Assembly (NCBI RefSeq): GCF_014196615.1
Contig: NZ_JACIDY010000010.1
Span: 1-39,030 of the forward strand
Reading direction: 5' to 3'
Length of the DNA stretch: 39,030 bases
From: Novosphingobium fluoreni
GTDB taxonomy: Bacteria > Pseudomonadota > Alphaproteobacteria > Sphingomonadales > Sphingomonadaceae
Shown piece after piece: positions 31,192 through 39,014 of this stretch. Position 1 is the stretch's first letter; each line of letters begins with the position of its first letter. The notes below the pieces were generated by a model. It worked only from the letters and a program-made list of their open reading frames with translations. It was not told where the DNA came from and searched no databases. The translations under genes were made by a program, and so were the position numbers.

Positions 31192-34176
31192 ATGCTGACG
31201 AGAGGATCTGAGTGGCGGCGATGGGAGCCGCATATTCATACGCCGGGGACGGTCCTCAACAATCAGTTCGGCGGGGGCGGCGCTTGGGAGACCTACCTGT
31301 CTAATATCGAGACGCGTACCCCCACGATCGAGGCGTTAGGCGTCACCGACTACTACCTCACGGAGACCTATGAGCAGGTTCTACTGCACAAGGATGCCGG
31401 CCGGATTCCGAACGTCTCGTTGATCTTCCCCAATATCGAGCTGCGTCTGAGTGTCGCGGCGAAGACGGGCTTTGTGAACATGCACCTTCTGGTGAGCCCG
31501 GAAGATCCGGACCATGTGAATGAGGTCCGTTTGCTGTTGACCCGCCTGCAATTCTCAGCGTTTGGGGATGTGTTTGATTGCACTCGTGAGGGGTTGGTCA
31601 GGCTCGGCCGGCGGGTCGACGCCGCGGCCATCGATGATCGCGCGGCGCTCGCGATCGGCGCGACACAGTTCAAGGTCGATTTTGACCAGTTGCGCAAGGT
31701 GTACGAGGCGAGCGAGTGGGCGCAGGCCAATGTGCTGATCGCAGTGGCAGGCGCAGAGGGCGACGGCACCTCGGGGATACGTCAGGCGGCCGATGCCACC
31801 ATGCGGCAGGAAATCGAGAAGTTTGCGCACATCATCTTCGCGAGCAGCGTTGCGCAGCGCGAGTTCTGGACGGGCCAACGCAGCGTCACCGTCGAAGAGC
31901 TGATGCGGCGATACAATGGCTGTAAGCCGTGCCTGCACGGCAGCGACGCGCATGACAATGCGACCGTTGGACAGCCGGTTCAGGACCGCTTTACGTGGAT
32001 CAAGGGCGCGGTGACGTTCGATGCCTTGAGGCAGGCCTATATCGATCCCGCCGGGCGTGCATTCGTTGCTTTAGAGCCGCCCAAGACCGCGATGCCATCT
32101 CAGGTCATCGCCAGCGTGGAAATCGAGAATGCGCCGTGGGTGTCGACGCCGTCGATCCCGCTGAATGCGGGACTGGTAGCGATCATCGGCGCGCGCGGAT
32201 CAGGCAAGACCGCACTTGCTGACATGATCGCCGCAGGCTGTGATTCCGTGCCGCCTGCGGTCTGGGAGGATGAGAAAGGCGTCAGCCCTTCATTCCTCTC
32301 CCGCGCGAAGCCGCTGGTTGGAGAGGGCCGCGTCAAGCTGACGCGGGCTGCCGACTCAGTGGCGTCGCGGTATCTCGATGGTCGCGACGCGAACAATCCA
32401 TTCTCCTATCCGAGCGCGCGATATCTGTCGCAGCAGTTCGTAGAGGATCTGTGCTCGGCCGCCGGCGCTTCAGAAGGCCTGCTTCACGAAATCGAGCGCG
32501 TCATCTTCGAGGCGCACCCGGTCGAAGGCCGCGAGGGTGCGCTCGACTTCGAAGCGCTGCGCGGACATCGCACCCACCGATTCCAACTTGCACGCGGGCG
32601 TGAAGTCGAGGCGATCGGGGCGATCTCCAACCGCATCGCCGATGAACTTGAGAAGGAGGCGTTGCTTCAATCCTATGACGCCCAGATCAAGCAGAAAGAG
32701 AATCTGATCGCCGGCTACAATGCCGACTTGGCCAAATTGGTCGTGAAGGGGACGGAGCAGCAGGCCCAGCGCCATGCCGCGCTGAACACGGCCCTGCAGG
32801 GGCGGCTTACGGCTTCGCAGGCCTATGCCGCGCAACGTCGTACCTTCGTCGCGATGCAGGATGAGGTCCGGCGAACGAAGGCGACCAAGGCGCCGGAGAT
32901 CTTGCGCGAGGTCCAGTCGCGCCATCAAAACTCCGGGCTCTCGATGACGCAGTGGGATGAATTCCTTCTCGTCTTCAAAGGCGATGTCGATGCCTCGCTG
33001 GTCGGATATCTGGCCTGGGTAGATGGCGAGATCGCCAAGATCGAGGGCGTGCCTCCCGTGTCGCCCCCGCCGGGTGTCTCGATGGCCCCGCTGATCGCGG
33101 ACGATGCGGACCTGACCGCGCAAACGGTTGCGATCCTGCGCGCCGAGATGGGCAGGTTGGAAGGCCTGATCAGCGCGGACACGGTGGTGCGGAATCAGTA
33201 TGCGGCCTTGTCGAAGCGGATCGCATCGGAAAACGGTGCGCTCGCGGCACTGCGCAAGGCGCTTGAAGACGCGCAAGGGGCTAGCGAGCGGCGGAAGCTG
33301 CTGCAGGTCGAGCGCGAAGACGCTTATGATCGCCTGTTTAGCGCGGTGATTAGCGAGCAGCAGGCGCTGGTGGACTTGTACGCGCCGCTGATGGCGCGGC
33401 TTGCAGTCGCGACTGGCACTATCAGGAAACTGAGCTTGCTGGTCACGCGGGTCGTCGATGCGAAAAGCTGGGCGGACTTCGCCGAGGAACAGCTCATCGA
33501 CTGTCGTCGCGCCGGCCCGTTCTACGGCCGGGGTTCGCTTGTCCGACGCGCCGAGGTAGAGCTGAAACCGGTGTGGCAGACGGGCACTGCTGCCGACGTG
33601 CGCGCGGCGGTGTCGGCGTTCATCCACAAGTACTGGAAGGACCTGCTGGCGCACGCGCCTTATGCGCCGACGGAGCAGGAGGCGTTCCGTGAGTGGTCGA
33701 AGCGTTTTGCGCATTGGGTATTCGGAACCGATCACATTTGGGTGCGGTACGAGCTAGCCTATGACGGGATCGATATCCGAAAGCTGTCGCCGGGCACACG
33801 CGGGATAGTACTTCTCCTGCTGTATCTGGCGCTCGATGACGCGGACGATCGCCCACTCATCATCGATCAGCCAGAGGAGAATCTCGATCCCCAATCGGTA
33901 TTCGTCGAGTTGGTGTCGCTGTTCATCAACGCCAAGAGCAAGCGCCAGGTGATCATGGTGACGCACAACGCCAACCTAGTGATCAACACGGACGCGGATC
34001 AGGTCATCGTCGCACAGGCAGGCTCACACGCGGCCGGCGGGTTGCCGACGATTGAGTACTTATCGGGAGGGCTGGAGGACGCCGAAATCCGTCGCAAAGT
34101 ATGTGACATACTCGAAGGCGGCGAGGACGCGTTCCGCGAACGAGCGCGGCGACTGCGGGTCAGGCTGAAGCGATAG
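31192..34176 (+). CDS. PHP-domain/SMC-like ATPase (Ppl/TrlF-type antiviral candidate)
   Basis: This 994-residue protein joins a PHP phosphoesterase domain to an SMC/RecN-like ATPase. The PHP metal ligands are visible: HIH (His14, His16), Asp53 in GVTDYY, His98 and HGSDAH (His249, Asp252, His254). The ATPase has Walker A GARGSGKT (333-340), a long helical coiled-coil insert (about 450-760), signature LSPGTRG (865-871), Walker B LIIDQPEENLD (Asp892, Glu895) and an H-loop at His925. PHP-ATPase fusions (Ppl, or TrlF family) are reported to protect against phage. The likely role is a nucleic acid or nucleotide hydrolase controlled by ATP. The ATG at 31192 follows GGGG; a GTG at 31183 is also possible. 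Confidence 0.85.
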   Translation: MLTRGSEWRRWEPHIHTPGTVLNNQFGGGGAWETYLSNIETRTPTIEALGVTDYYLTETYEQVLLHKDAGRIPNVSLIFPNIELRLSVAAKTGFVNMHLLVSPEDPDHVNEVRLLLTRLQFSAFGDVFDCTREGLVRLGRRVDAAAIDDRAALAIGATQFKVDFDQLRKVYEASEWAQANVLIAVAGAEGDGTSGIRQAADATMRQEIEKFAHIIFASSVAQREFWTGQRSVTVEELMRRYNGCKPCLHGSDAHDNATVGQPVQDRFTWIKGAVTFDALRQAYIDPAGRAFVALEPPKTAMPSQVIASVEIENAPWVSTPSIPLNAGLVAIIGARGSGKTALADMIAAGCDSVPPAVWEDEKGVSPSFLSRAKPLVGEGRVKLTRAADSVASRYLDGRDANNPFSYPSARYLSQQFVEDLCSAAGASEGLLHEIERVIFEAHPVEGREGALDFEALRGHRTHRFQLARGREVEAIGAISNRIADELEKEALLQSYDAQIKQKENLIAGYNADLAKLVVKGTEQQAQRHAALNTALQGRLTASQAYAAQRRTFVAMQDEVRRTKATKAPEILREVQSRHQNSGLSMTQWDEFLLVFKGDVDASLVGYLAWVDGEIAKIEGVPPVSPPPGVSMAPLIADDADLTAQTVAILRAEMGRLEGLISADTVVRNQYAALSKRIASENGALAALRKALEDAQGASERRKLLQVEREDAYDRLFSAVISEQQALVDLYAPLMARLAVATGTIRKLSLLVTRVVDAKSWADFAEEQLIDCRRAGPFYGRGSLVRRAEVELKPVWQTGTAADVRAAVSAFIHKYWKDLLAHAPYAPTEQEAFREWSKRFAHWVFGTDHIWVRYELAYDGIDIRKLSPGTRGIVLLLLYLALDDADDRPLIIDQPEENLDPQSVFVELVSLFINAKSKRQVIMVTHNANLVINTDADQVIVAQAGSHAAGGLPTIEYLSGGLEDAEIRRKVCDILEGGEDAFRERARRLRVRLKR

Positions 34177-34257
34177 GGCGAAGTGGGCCAAAGCGTTTCG
34201 CTTGGGGGAGCGTTTCCTAAATGGTAGGCACGTAGCCGCTTCGACGGGCGGGAGAGG

Positions 34258-34388
34258 GCGACAGTGTCGCAAGCTGCGGCTTCGCTCACCTGCGACAGTG
34301 TAATCAGCACGACTGCCCCTTCTCGCCGTTGTGCAGGAAATGGCGCAGAGTAGGAGAGAGCCGGTTACCGGCACTCGGGTACCCGGCT
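34258..34388. repeat. palindromes and direct repeats between PHP-SMC and kinase genes
   Basis: A 13-bp palindrome GCGACAGTGTCGC (34258-34270) shares its first ten bases with a direct repeat at 34292-34301. Further on, an 11-bp imperfect inverted repeat (34359-34369 with 34378-34388, one mismatch) precedes the kinase gene. This 276-bp gap thus holds operator-like and terminator-like signals and no gene. Confidence 0.55.
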
Positions 34389-34452
34389 GCCGCTCTTGCG
34401 TGGTAGCGTAGCTTCAAGGGCTTACGCATGTGCTGAACAGGATTCACTAATA

Positions 34453-35748
34453 ATGGCGGATGCTAAAAAGCCGTGGAGCGACAGCTGGACGGTCATCAAC
34501 GACGAGGAATGGAAGCGTTCGGGGGGGCAAGGCACCCTGCGGAAGGCGCGCCGGAACGGTGATACTCACCCCGTCTCGGCGGTCCTGAAGAAGCTTAACA
34601 ACCAGTCCGATCCTGACAGGCGACGACGGATGCGGCGAGAGGTGGTGGCGCTGGAGACTCTCGACCATGCCGGCGCGCCAAAGCTGTTTGACCATAACAC
34701 AGAGCATTTCGAGAACACCGACGTACGCCTTTATGCGATCCTTGAGTTCGTGCCGGGCGACACCCTCGCAGAATATGTGACCCGATGCGGCGCGTTGTCT
34801 CTGGAAGATGGTGGGGCGCTTTTATTGACTTTGCTTAATGTGGTTGAGGCTTATCACGGGGTGGGCGGTGGTCACCGTGACATCAAGCCCGACAATATAA
34901 TATTGCGCAATAACGACACCCGCCTTCCCGTGCTCATCGACTTTGGATTAAGCTTCAATGTCGACGAACCATCGCGAGATGACACCCCAGACTGGCAGCA
35001 GGTAGGGAATCGCTTTCTCGCCTTGCCCGAGCACGCGCCCTTCAGTTCAAATAAACGCGATCTTCGGTCTGATCTTACGTTCTGCGTGGGCATTCTCTTT
35101 TACGCATTGACCTGCGTTCACCCCGCAACCCTAAGCGACGAGACTGGATGCCTGCCGCATCAGAGAATTAATGCTCGTAGCTTGCTTGCACTTGGCTCGG
35201 AGCCGCAACGCCAAGCCCTGCTGACCTTATTCGATATCGGGTTCTCTTTTCAGATCGGCCAACGTTGGCAATCCATCGAAAGCGTTAGAGGTCATATGCA
35301 AAGGATTTTGGACGGTCTACCCTACGAGGGAGAGATCGCCGCGGCGCTCGCTGATATTCGGGCTCGCGCATTATCAAAGCTCGGCAATCTCGCAACGAAA
35401 GAGGCTCTTGATTACGTGCGACTGCGGCTCAAGAACGCTGGCCGTTCATTGGTCTCCGAATTGGGTGCCGGGTTCAATTTCGAAGGAGAAGAGTGGCTTA
35501 CCCAAATGGATAAGATGAGCACTATGATCCGATGCGGGGTAAGGCAGGAGTTCGACGGTGCCATCATCAATGTCGTTTTCAGCATCCGAGCGGTTGGCGA
35601 CGAGTTGGTCGTTGCAGAACAGCGTCCCACAGGCAGCACGCCACTTGCTCGGATCCCGATTCAAGAGCCAAATGCCCTGCCTGAGCTAGAGGGTATAGCT
35701 CACCGCTGCCTCTTAGAGGCATTTCACCGCCGAAGAATGAATGGCTAA
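34453..35748 (+). CDS. Hanks-type serine/threonine protein kinase
   Basis: This 431-residue protein is a soluble eukaryotic-type kinase. The Gly-rich loop is SGGQGTL (23-29), the ATP lysine is Lys46 or Lys47 in VLKKL, the helix C glutamate is Glu63, the catalytic loop is HRDIKPDNI (141-149) and the metal motif is DFG at 163-165, so it should be active. Residues about 300-431 form an extra domain of unknown type (GAGFNFEGEEWLTQM, GAIINVVFSIRAVGDELVVAE). There is no membrane segment, unlike PASTA-type kinases. Cytosolic kinases of this sort occur in defence islands, and the adjacent PHP-SMC gene fits that. The ATG at 34453 is chosen to begin the conserved domain. Targets are unknown. Confidence 0.85.
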   Translation: MADAKKPWSDSWTVINDEEWKRSGGQGTLRKARRNGDTHPVSAVLKKLNNQSDPDRRRRMRREVVALETLDHAGAPKLFDHNTEHFENTDVRLYAILEFVPGDTLAEYVTRCGALSLEDGGALLLTLLNVVEAYHGVGGGHRDIKPDNIILRNNDTRLPVLIDFGLSFNVDEPSRDDTPDWQQVGNRFLALPEHAPFSSNKRDLRSDLTFCVGILFYALTCVHPATLSDETGCLPHQRINARSLLALGSEPQRQALLTLFDIGFSFQIGQRWQSIESVRGHMQRILDGLPYEGEIAAALADIRARALSKLGNLATKEALDYVRLRLKNAGRSLVSELGAGFNFEGEEWLTQMDKMSTMIRCGVRQEFDGAIINVVFSIRAVGDELVVAEQRPTGSTPLARIPIQEPNALPELEGIAHRCLLEAFHRRRMNG

Positions 35749-36061
35749 CCGCGTCGTGAACCGGTGAAGGTCGGAATACGAGTTCCGGTGCTTGGGACGT
35801 TTGCGATAATCTGGACTTTTTATAAGCGATCGGCCTGCAAGTCGGCCACTGCTATCATTCGCGGGCGCCGTTCTTGTAGCGATTAAAAAGTCGGCTTTTC
35901 GGCCAAAAGCCGCCACCCAAAGATGGTCCAGTGAACGGTAGCTAAGTCCCAATACTCGACAACATAGAACAACGAAGACGACAAATGCGAGAGTGTAGCA
36001 GGCCCCCAGAACGTGTTTGATGCGAAAACGAGCGATTTCGATGCATGGCCTCACTCTGTTG
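35749..36061. other. intergenic region with hairpin, no gene seen
   Basis: No supported gene lies between the kinase stop and the resolvase site. A perfect 8-bp stem (CGGCTTTT at 35892-35899 and AAAAGCCG at 35905-35912) could end kinase transcription. A 139-codon minus-strand frame here overlaps the resolvase promoter and looks spurious. Confidence 0.5.
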
Positions 36062-36121
36062 CGAAAGTTAGCTTGACCTGACTTTCGATACAACGCATAA
36101 TTCGACGCACGTTTTCGATAC
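36062..36121. promoter_or_regulatory. possible res site of serine resolvase
   Basis: A 7-bp inverted repeat spans 26 bp (36062-36068 and 36081-36087), the size of a resolvase dimer site. Two copies of TTTCGATAC (36083-36091 and 36113-36121) lie next to it. All are directly upstream of the resolvase gene, where Tn3-like res sites normally sit. Confidence 0.5.
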
Positions 36122-36130
36122 AGGTACACC

Positions 36131-36697
36131 ATGGCACGCGTATTCGCCTATTGTCGCGTCAGCACAAATGAGCAGACACACGAGAACCAGCTGCTCGAGA
36201 TAAAGACCGCCGGCTTTGACCTAGAGGCACGTCGCGTGTTTGCCGAGACAGTCTCGGGATCGACGGCAGCGATGGAGCGCGAAGGCTTTCGAAAGCTGGT
36301 CGACAAGCTCGATTGGGATGACGTGCTTGTTGTTACTAAGCTTGACCGGCTCGGTCGCAACGCCATGGATGTTCGATCAACGGTAGAGCGGCTGGCTGAG
36401 ATGCACGTGCGTGTCCATTGCTTGGCGCTTGGAGGCGTGGACCTCACCAGCGCTGCTGGCAAAATGACGATGTCAGTGATTGCCGCTGTCGCCGAGTTCG
36501 AACGAGACCTGCTTGTGGAGCGAACCCAAGCAGGCTTGTCACGCGCGAAAGCCGAAGGGAAGAAACTTGGTCGTCCAAGCAGCTTGACCGCCGAGCAAAA
36601 GGCTACGGTTCGGCGACGTCGGGCTGAGGGCGCATCTCTAGGCGATCTTGCGAAGCAGTTTGGTGTCAGCAGGTCGGCTATTCAGCGGATCAACTGA
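36131..36697 (+). CDS. serine recombinase (TniR/TnpR-type resolvase)
   Basis: This 188-residue protein is a small serine resolvase or invertase. The catalytic Ser11 is in YCRVSTNEQ; further hallmarks are KLDRLGRNAMDV with its conserved arginines, GVDLTSAAGKM and FERDLLVERT. A C-terminal helix-turn-helix (GASLGDLAKQFGVSRSAIQRI) binds DNA. The sequence resembles resolvases of the Tn5053/Tn402 and ISXc5 groups. No transposase gene is nearby, so it is either a transposon remnant or a dimer-resolution system of the island. A 7-bp stem (36698-36704 with 36715-36721) just after the stop may be its terminator. Confidence 0.93.
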   Translation: MARVFAYCRVSTNEQTHENQLLEIKTAGFDLEARRVFAETVSGSTAAMEREGFRKLVDKLDWDDVLVVTKLDRLGRNAMDVRSTVERLAEMHVRVHCLALGGVDLTSAAGKMTMSVIAAVAEFERDLLVERTQAGLSRAKAEGKKLGRPSSLTAEQKATVRRRRAEGASLGDLAKQFGVSRSAIQRIN

Positions 36698-36721
36698 CGC
36701 GAAGGTCGCGATTGCTTCGCG
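36698..36721 (+). terminator. hairpin after resolvase
   Basis: CGCGAAG at 36698-36704 pairs with CTTCGCG at 36715-36721 around a 10-nt loop, immediately after the resolvase stop. No long T-run follows, so it is a possible rather than proven terminator. Confidence 0.45.
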
Positions 36722-36846
36722 CTTGACTGCGCCGAAATCGGCCTCGCCCCACTGCGTTTGAGCCTGTCAGTGCTTCCACGGCCAAAGTCAGCAAATCGGA
36801 ACGGCTTGGATTGGGACGAAGCTGCCATTTCCGTCTTGCCACTCGC

Positions 36847-37107
36847 ATGGCCGTTGTGGGCTTGACAGCGGACACCAGACGCCGGGTGATGCCGCTGCTC
36901 GATCTAGTCCGCAAACGGCTTGTCGCGATCACATTCGGCAGGTGGATTGAGAACGAAACCAGGCCGTTGCCGGTCGAGATGGCCCGTGCTGCTCTCGTTG
37001 ACGCAGCGTCATGGAGAAGCATTGGACGAGAACCGGGCTACGTAATCGAATTGACACAGAATGGACGAGATTTTCTCCGCCAAAGAGGCATAAGCTCCTC
37101 TCTTTGA
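36847..37107 (+). CDS. hypothetical small protein
   Basis: This 86-residue frame from the ATG at 36847 gives a plausible soluble basic protein (TADTRRRVMPLLDLVRKRL, then GRWIENETRPLPVEMARAAL and ELTQNGRDFLRQRG). No family is recognised and no strong ribosome-binding site is visible. The end NGRDFLRQRG resembles the tail of a winged-helix or transcription factor-like fragment. It may be a real small gene or a relic of a longer one. Coding is supported only by sensible composition. Confidence 0.4.
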   Translation: MAVVGLTADTRRRVMPLLDLVRKRLVAITFGRWIENETRPLPVEMARAALVDAASWRSIGREPGYVIELTQNGRDFLRQRGISSSL

Positions 37108-37177
37108 ACGCCGCTAGTGGGCGGGAGCCGTGCCTCGCATGATTGACATATAGCACTTACCAGCGGAGGATGAGCAA

Positions 37178-37486
37178 ATGAGTAAGTTGACGATCACTGT
37201 GCTTCTCGTGCCGTTTTTCTGGCTGGCCCTGGTGTTTGGCGTTAATCGCCTGATGAACCCTAACAGGTACCCAATAGGTAGCCGAACCGTGCTCGCCTTG
37301 TCCGTGATCTCCCCGTTATTGACGCTTATCGCTTATGGTTTGTCGGAGGTAGGCCCCCTCGAGACCTTTCATGATCCTAAATTCTGGGCCATAGCGGTGA
37401 CAATAGGGGCGCCAGCCTCCCTCATCGCGGCGGCGTTCGCTCTCTGGGGTCGCTGGCTGGCACTTCGTAAGCTTCGAAGGGTCTAA
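37178..37486 (+). CDS. small three-helix membrane protein
   Basis: This 102-residue protein has three hydrophobic segments: TVLLVPFFWLALVFGV, VLALSVISPLLTLIAYGL and FWAIAVTIGAPASLIAAAFAL, ending in a basic tail RWLALRKLRRV. It is therefore an inner-membrane protein with a cytoplasmic C-terminus by the positive-inside rule. A good ribosome-binding site (AGCGGAGGATGAGCAA) precedes the ATG at 37178. No family is recognised, and it seems to be a single gene. Confidence 0.65.
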   Translation: MSKLTITVLLVPFFWLALVFGVNRLMNPNRYPIGSRTVLALSVISPLLTLIAYGLSEVGPLETFHDPKFWAIAVTIGAPASLIAAAFALWGRWLALRKLRRV

Positions 37487-37635
37487 ACAACTCACCAGCA
37501 GAGCTTACGTGAGATGACTTCAGAGATAATGTTTGAAATCGGGCGTGAGCAGCCAGTCGCTGCTAAAGAGGCGGCTTTGCTCCAACGTGTTGTTAATGCG
37601 AGTGTGGGAAGGCGCGTAGGAAGAAGGAGCCCCCT

Positions 37636-38139
37636 ATGCGACTACTGACTCTTATTGCTGCCGTTGGCGCTATGCTCGTGCCAAGCCTTGCCGCTGCTGT
37701 CGATTACCATCCTTGGGGTGGAGGCCTGATCTCACAGGGTTACAAGGAAAGCTTCGTGGAGAACGGTTCCTGGCGCATTGTCGCAGAGTATAATAACTCT
37801 GATCCCATCGATACGCTCGACATCGCACTTTATCGCGCAGCGGATTTGGCCCGAGCCGACGGCAAGAAGTACGTGCAAATTTTGGGTGGGTCGGCGTCAT
37901 CTCGGATGCGTACTGCAACAGCGATAATTTTTGCCAAGGCGAGTGACTCTTCGGCGGCACCAACGAAGTGCCATCGCAGCAAACGATGCTACACAGCCGA
38001 TGTTGCCGCGGTGCTGGACATTCTCGGAGGTGAGAATGGGCGAGCACCGGGCAATGCCAAGGTCACGTCGCACGACAAGTACGGGCGCCCGGTAAGGTCG
38101 TCAGGCTTCGGCACAGGTGCTGTTGCTTGGACCTCGTAG
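37636..38139 (+). CDS. CC0125/CC1285-type exported protein
   Basis: This 167-residue protein has a signal peptide (hydrophobic LLTLIAAVGAMLVPSLAAA) and a domain I recognise as the CC0125/CC1285 group. The family pattern is visible: SQGYKESFVENGSWRIVAEYNN followed by LDIALYRAADLARADGKKYVQI, which forms a short strand then an ALYRAA helix. Members are usually lipoproteins, but no lipobox cysteine is present here, so a soluble periplasmic form is likely. The mature region has two Cys in KCHRSKRCY. An AGAAGGAG site precedes the ATG at 37636. Function of the family is unknown. Confidence 0.7.
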   Translation: MRLLTLIAAVGAMLVPSLAAAVDYHPWGGGLISQGYKESFVENGSWRIVAEYNNSDPIDTLDIALYRAADLARADGKKYVQILGGSASSRMRTATAIIFAKASDSSAAPTKCHRSKRCYTADVAAVLDILGGENGRAPGNAKVTSHDKYGRPVRSSGFGTGAVAWTS

Positions 38140-38167
38140 CGAACGGCCGACTTTGGGCGTGTATGGT

Positions 38168-38184
38168 CAGACAGCCTTTGTCTG
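38168..38184 (+). terminator. hairpin after exported protein gene
   Basis: CAGACA at 38168-38173 pairs with TGTCTG at 38179-38184 around a 5-nt loop, 29 bases after the stop. It is a candidate terminator with no clear T-run. Confidence 0.35.
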
Positions 38185-38253
38185 GTGTGGGGTGGTAAGC
38201 GGACAGTCTAGTGTTGGCTTCCCGGTGACCATTTTTGTCGGTAACTTGGCCTC

Positions 38254-38658
38254 ATGCCCTTTGCCGCAAAAAGCAACGAACGACGCACCGTCGATGACGA
38301 ACTCGGATATGAACTGTTTTGCGATGGCGGCGGACCTGATGGTGTTAAGGCGTGGAGGATCACTCGTGCAGACGGGCAATCAATATCGTTTGCCACAGCT
38401 TGGGAGCCCGACTTCATAGAAGAGTGGCGAAGAAGAAATCCAGAAGCTCACAGGCCAGCGATCCATTTGATCCGCCCTATGCGAGGCCAGTTTTCTGATC
38501 TGGGTCGGGATGGAAGCGACGCCCTTATCGCTGATGCGTTACGAGCGTTTCAAGGCTTTCATGGCCAACCGGGCGACGCCGATGTCGCAATCTTTTTTGA
38601 GCCAGTTGGCCTCAGCCGGCACGCTCCAAACTGGTGGTATCCCATCTTAGGAGACTAG
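38254..38658 (+). CDS. hypothetical soluble protein
   Basis: This 134-residue acidic protein has no signal or membrane segment and no family I recognise. Readable segments are DELGYELFCDGGGPDGVKAWRIT-like turns and strands, FIEEWRRRNPEAHRP and a C-terminal VAIFFEPVGLSRHAPNWWYPIL. Composition and complete start and stop suggest a true gene. It lies between the CC0125-type gene and the right edge. Confidence 0.5.
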   Translation: MPFAAKSNERRTVDDELGYELFCDGGGPDGVKAWRITRADGQSISFATAWEPDFIEEWRRRNPEAHRPAIHLIRPMRGQFSDLGRDGSDALIADALRAFQGFHGQPGDADVAIFFEPVGLSRHAPNWWYPILGD

Positions 38659-38660
38659 CG

Positions 38661-38831
38661 ATGTCTCCTTTAGGCGCACTTCAGATCCGCCTAAACGTCC
38701 ATAGTTGGGCGTTAACCGCCTGTCCGCTCTCGAGCGGCATCACGGCAGAGTGCATATTCGAAATGGGTGGAAAGCCGACGGTGCTTTTTCCTTCAGTCGT
38801 GTCGCCGGGTATGACCTCTAACGTCGTTTAG
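38661..38831 (+). CDS. possible very short protein
   Basis: A 56-residue frame starts with an ATG at 38661, 2 bases after the previous stop and behind an AGGAG site (38649-38653). The peptide has no recognisable domain and overlaps a minus-strand frame by about 40 bases. The ribosome-binding site is the only real support, so it is a weak call. Confidence 0.22.
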   Translation: MSPLGALQIRLNVHSWALTACPLSSGITAECIFEMGGKPTVLFPSVVSPGMTSNVV

Positions 38832-39014
38832 ATGGACGATGAGCATGACGATCTGCGTCATGACAAATCCGAGCAGCGTAGGAACTGCGACTATCCACAG
38901 AACGGTTGTTCGGTGTGGCTCGGACAGCAGCGACGGTAAGCGTCCGGGCTCCGACGTGTTGCGCGGGCGATGCCCTGCCGCGATGAGGCTCTCGTAAGGA
39001 GTGTCCTTTGGCAC
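38793..39014 (-). CDS. possible single-pass small membrane protein
   Basis: This 73-residue frame on the minus strand, starting with a GTG at 39014, gives a hydrophilic N-terminus and one clear membrane helix (TVLWIVAVPTLLGFVMTQIV, about 37-56), then a His/Arg-rich tail. A membrane helix of this quality is unlikely by chance, but no ribosome-binding site can be assessed because the window ends 16 bases upstream. No family recognised. Confidence 0.35.
   Translation of the reverse strand: MPKDTPYESLIAAGHRPRNTSEPGRLPSLLSEPHRTTVLWIVAVPTLLGFVMTQIVMLIVHLNDVRGHTRRHD

Noticed and set aside
35713..36132. 139-codon minus-strand frame before the resolvase
   Set aside because: It covers the resolvase promoter and res-like site and the kinase end, with no recognisable domain.
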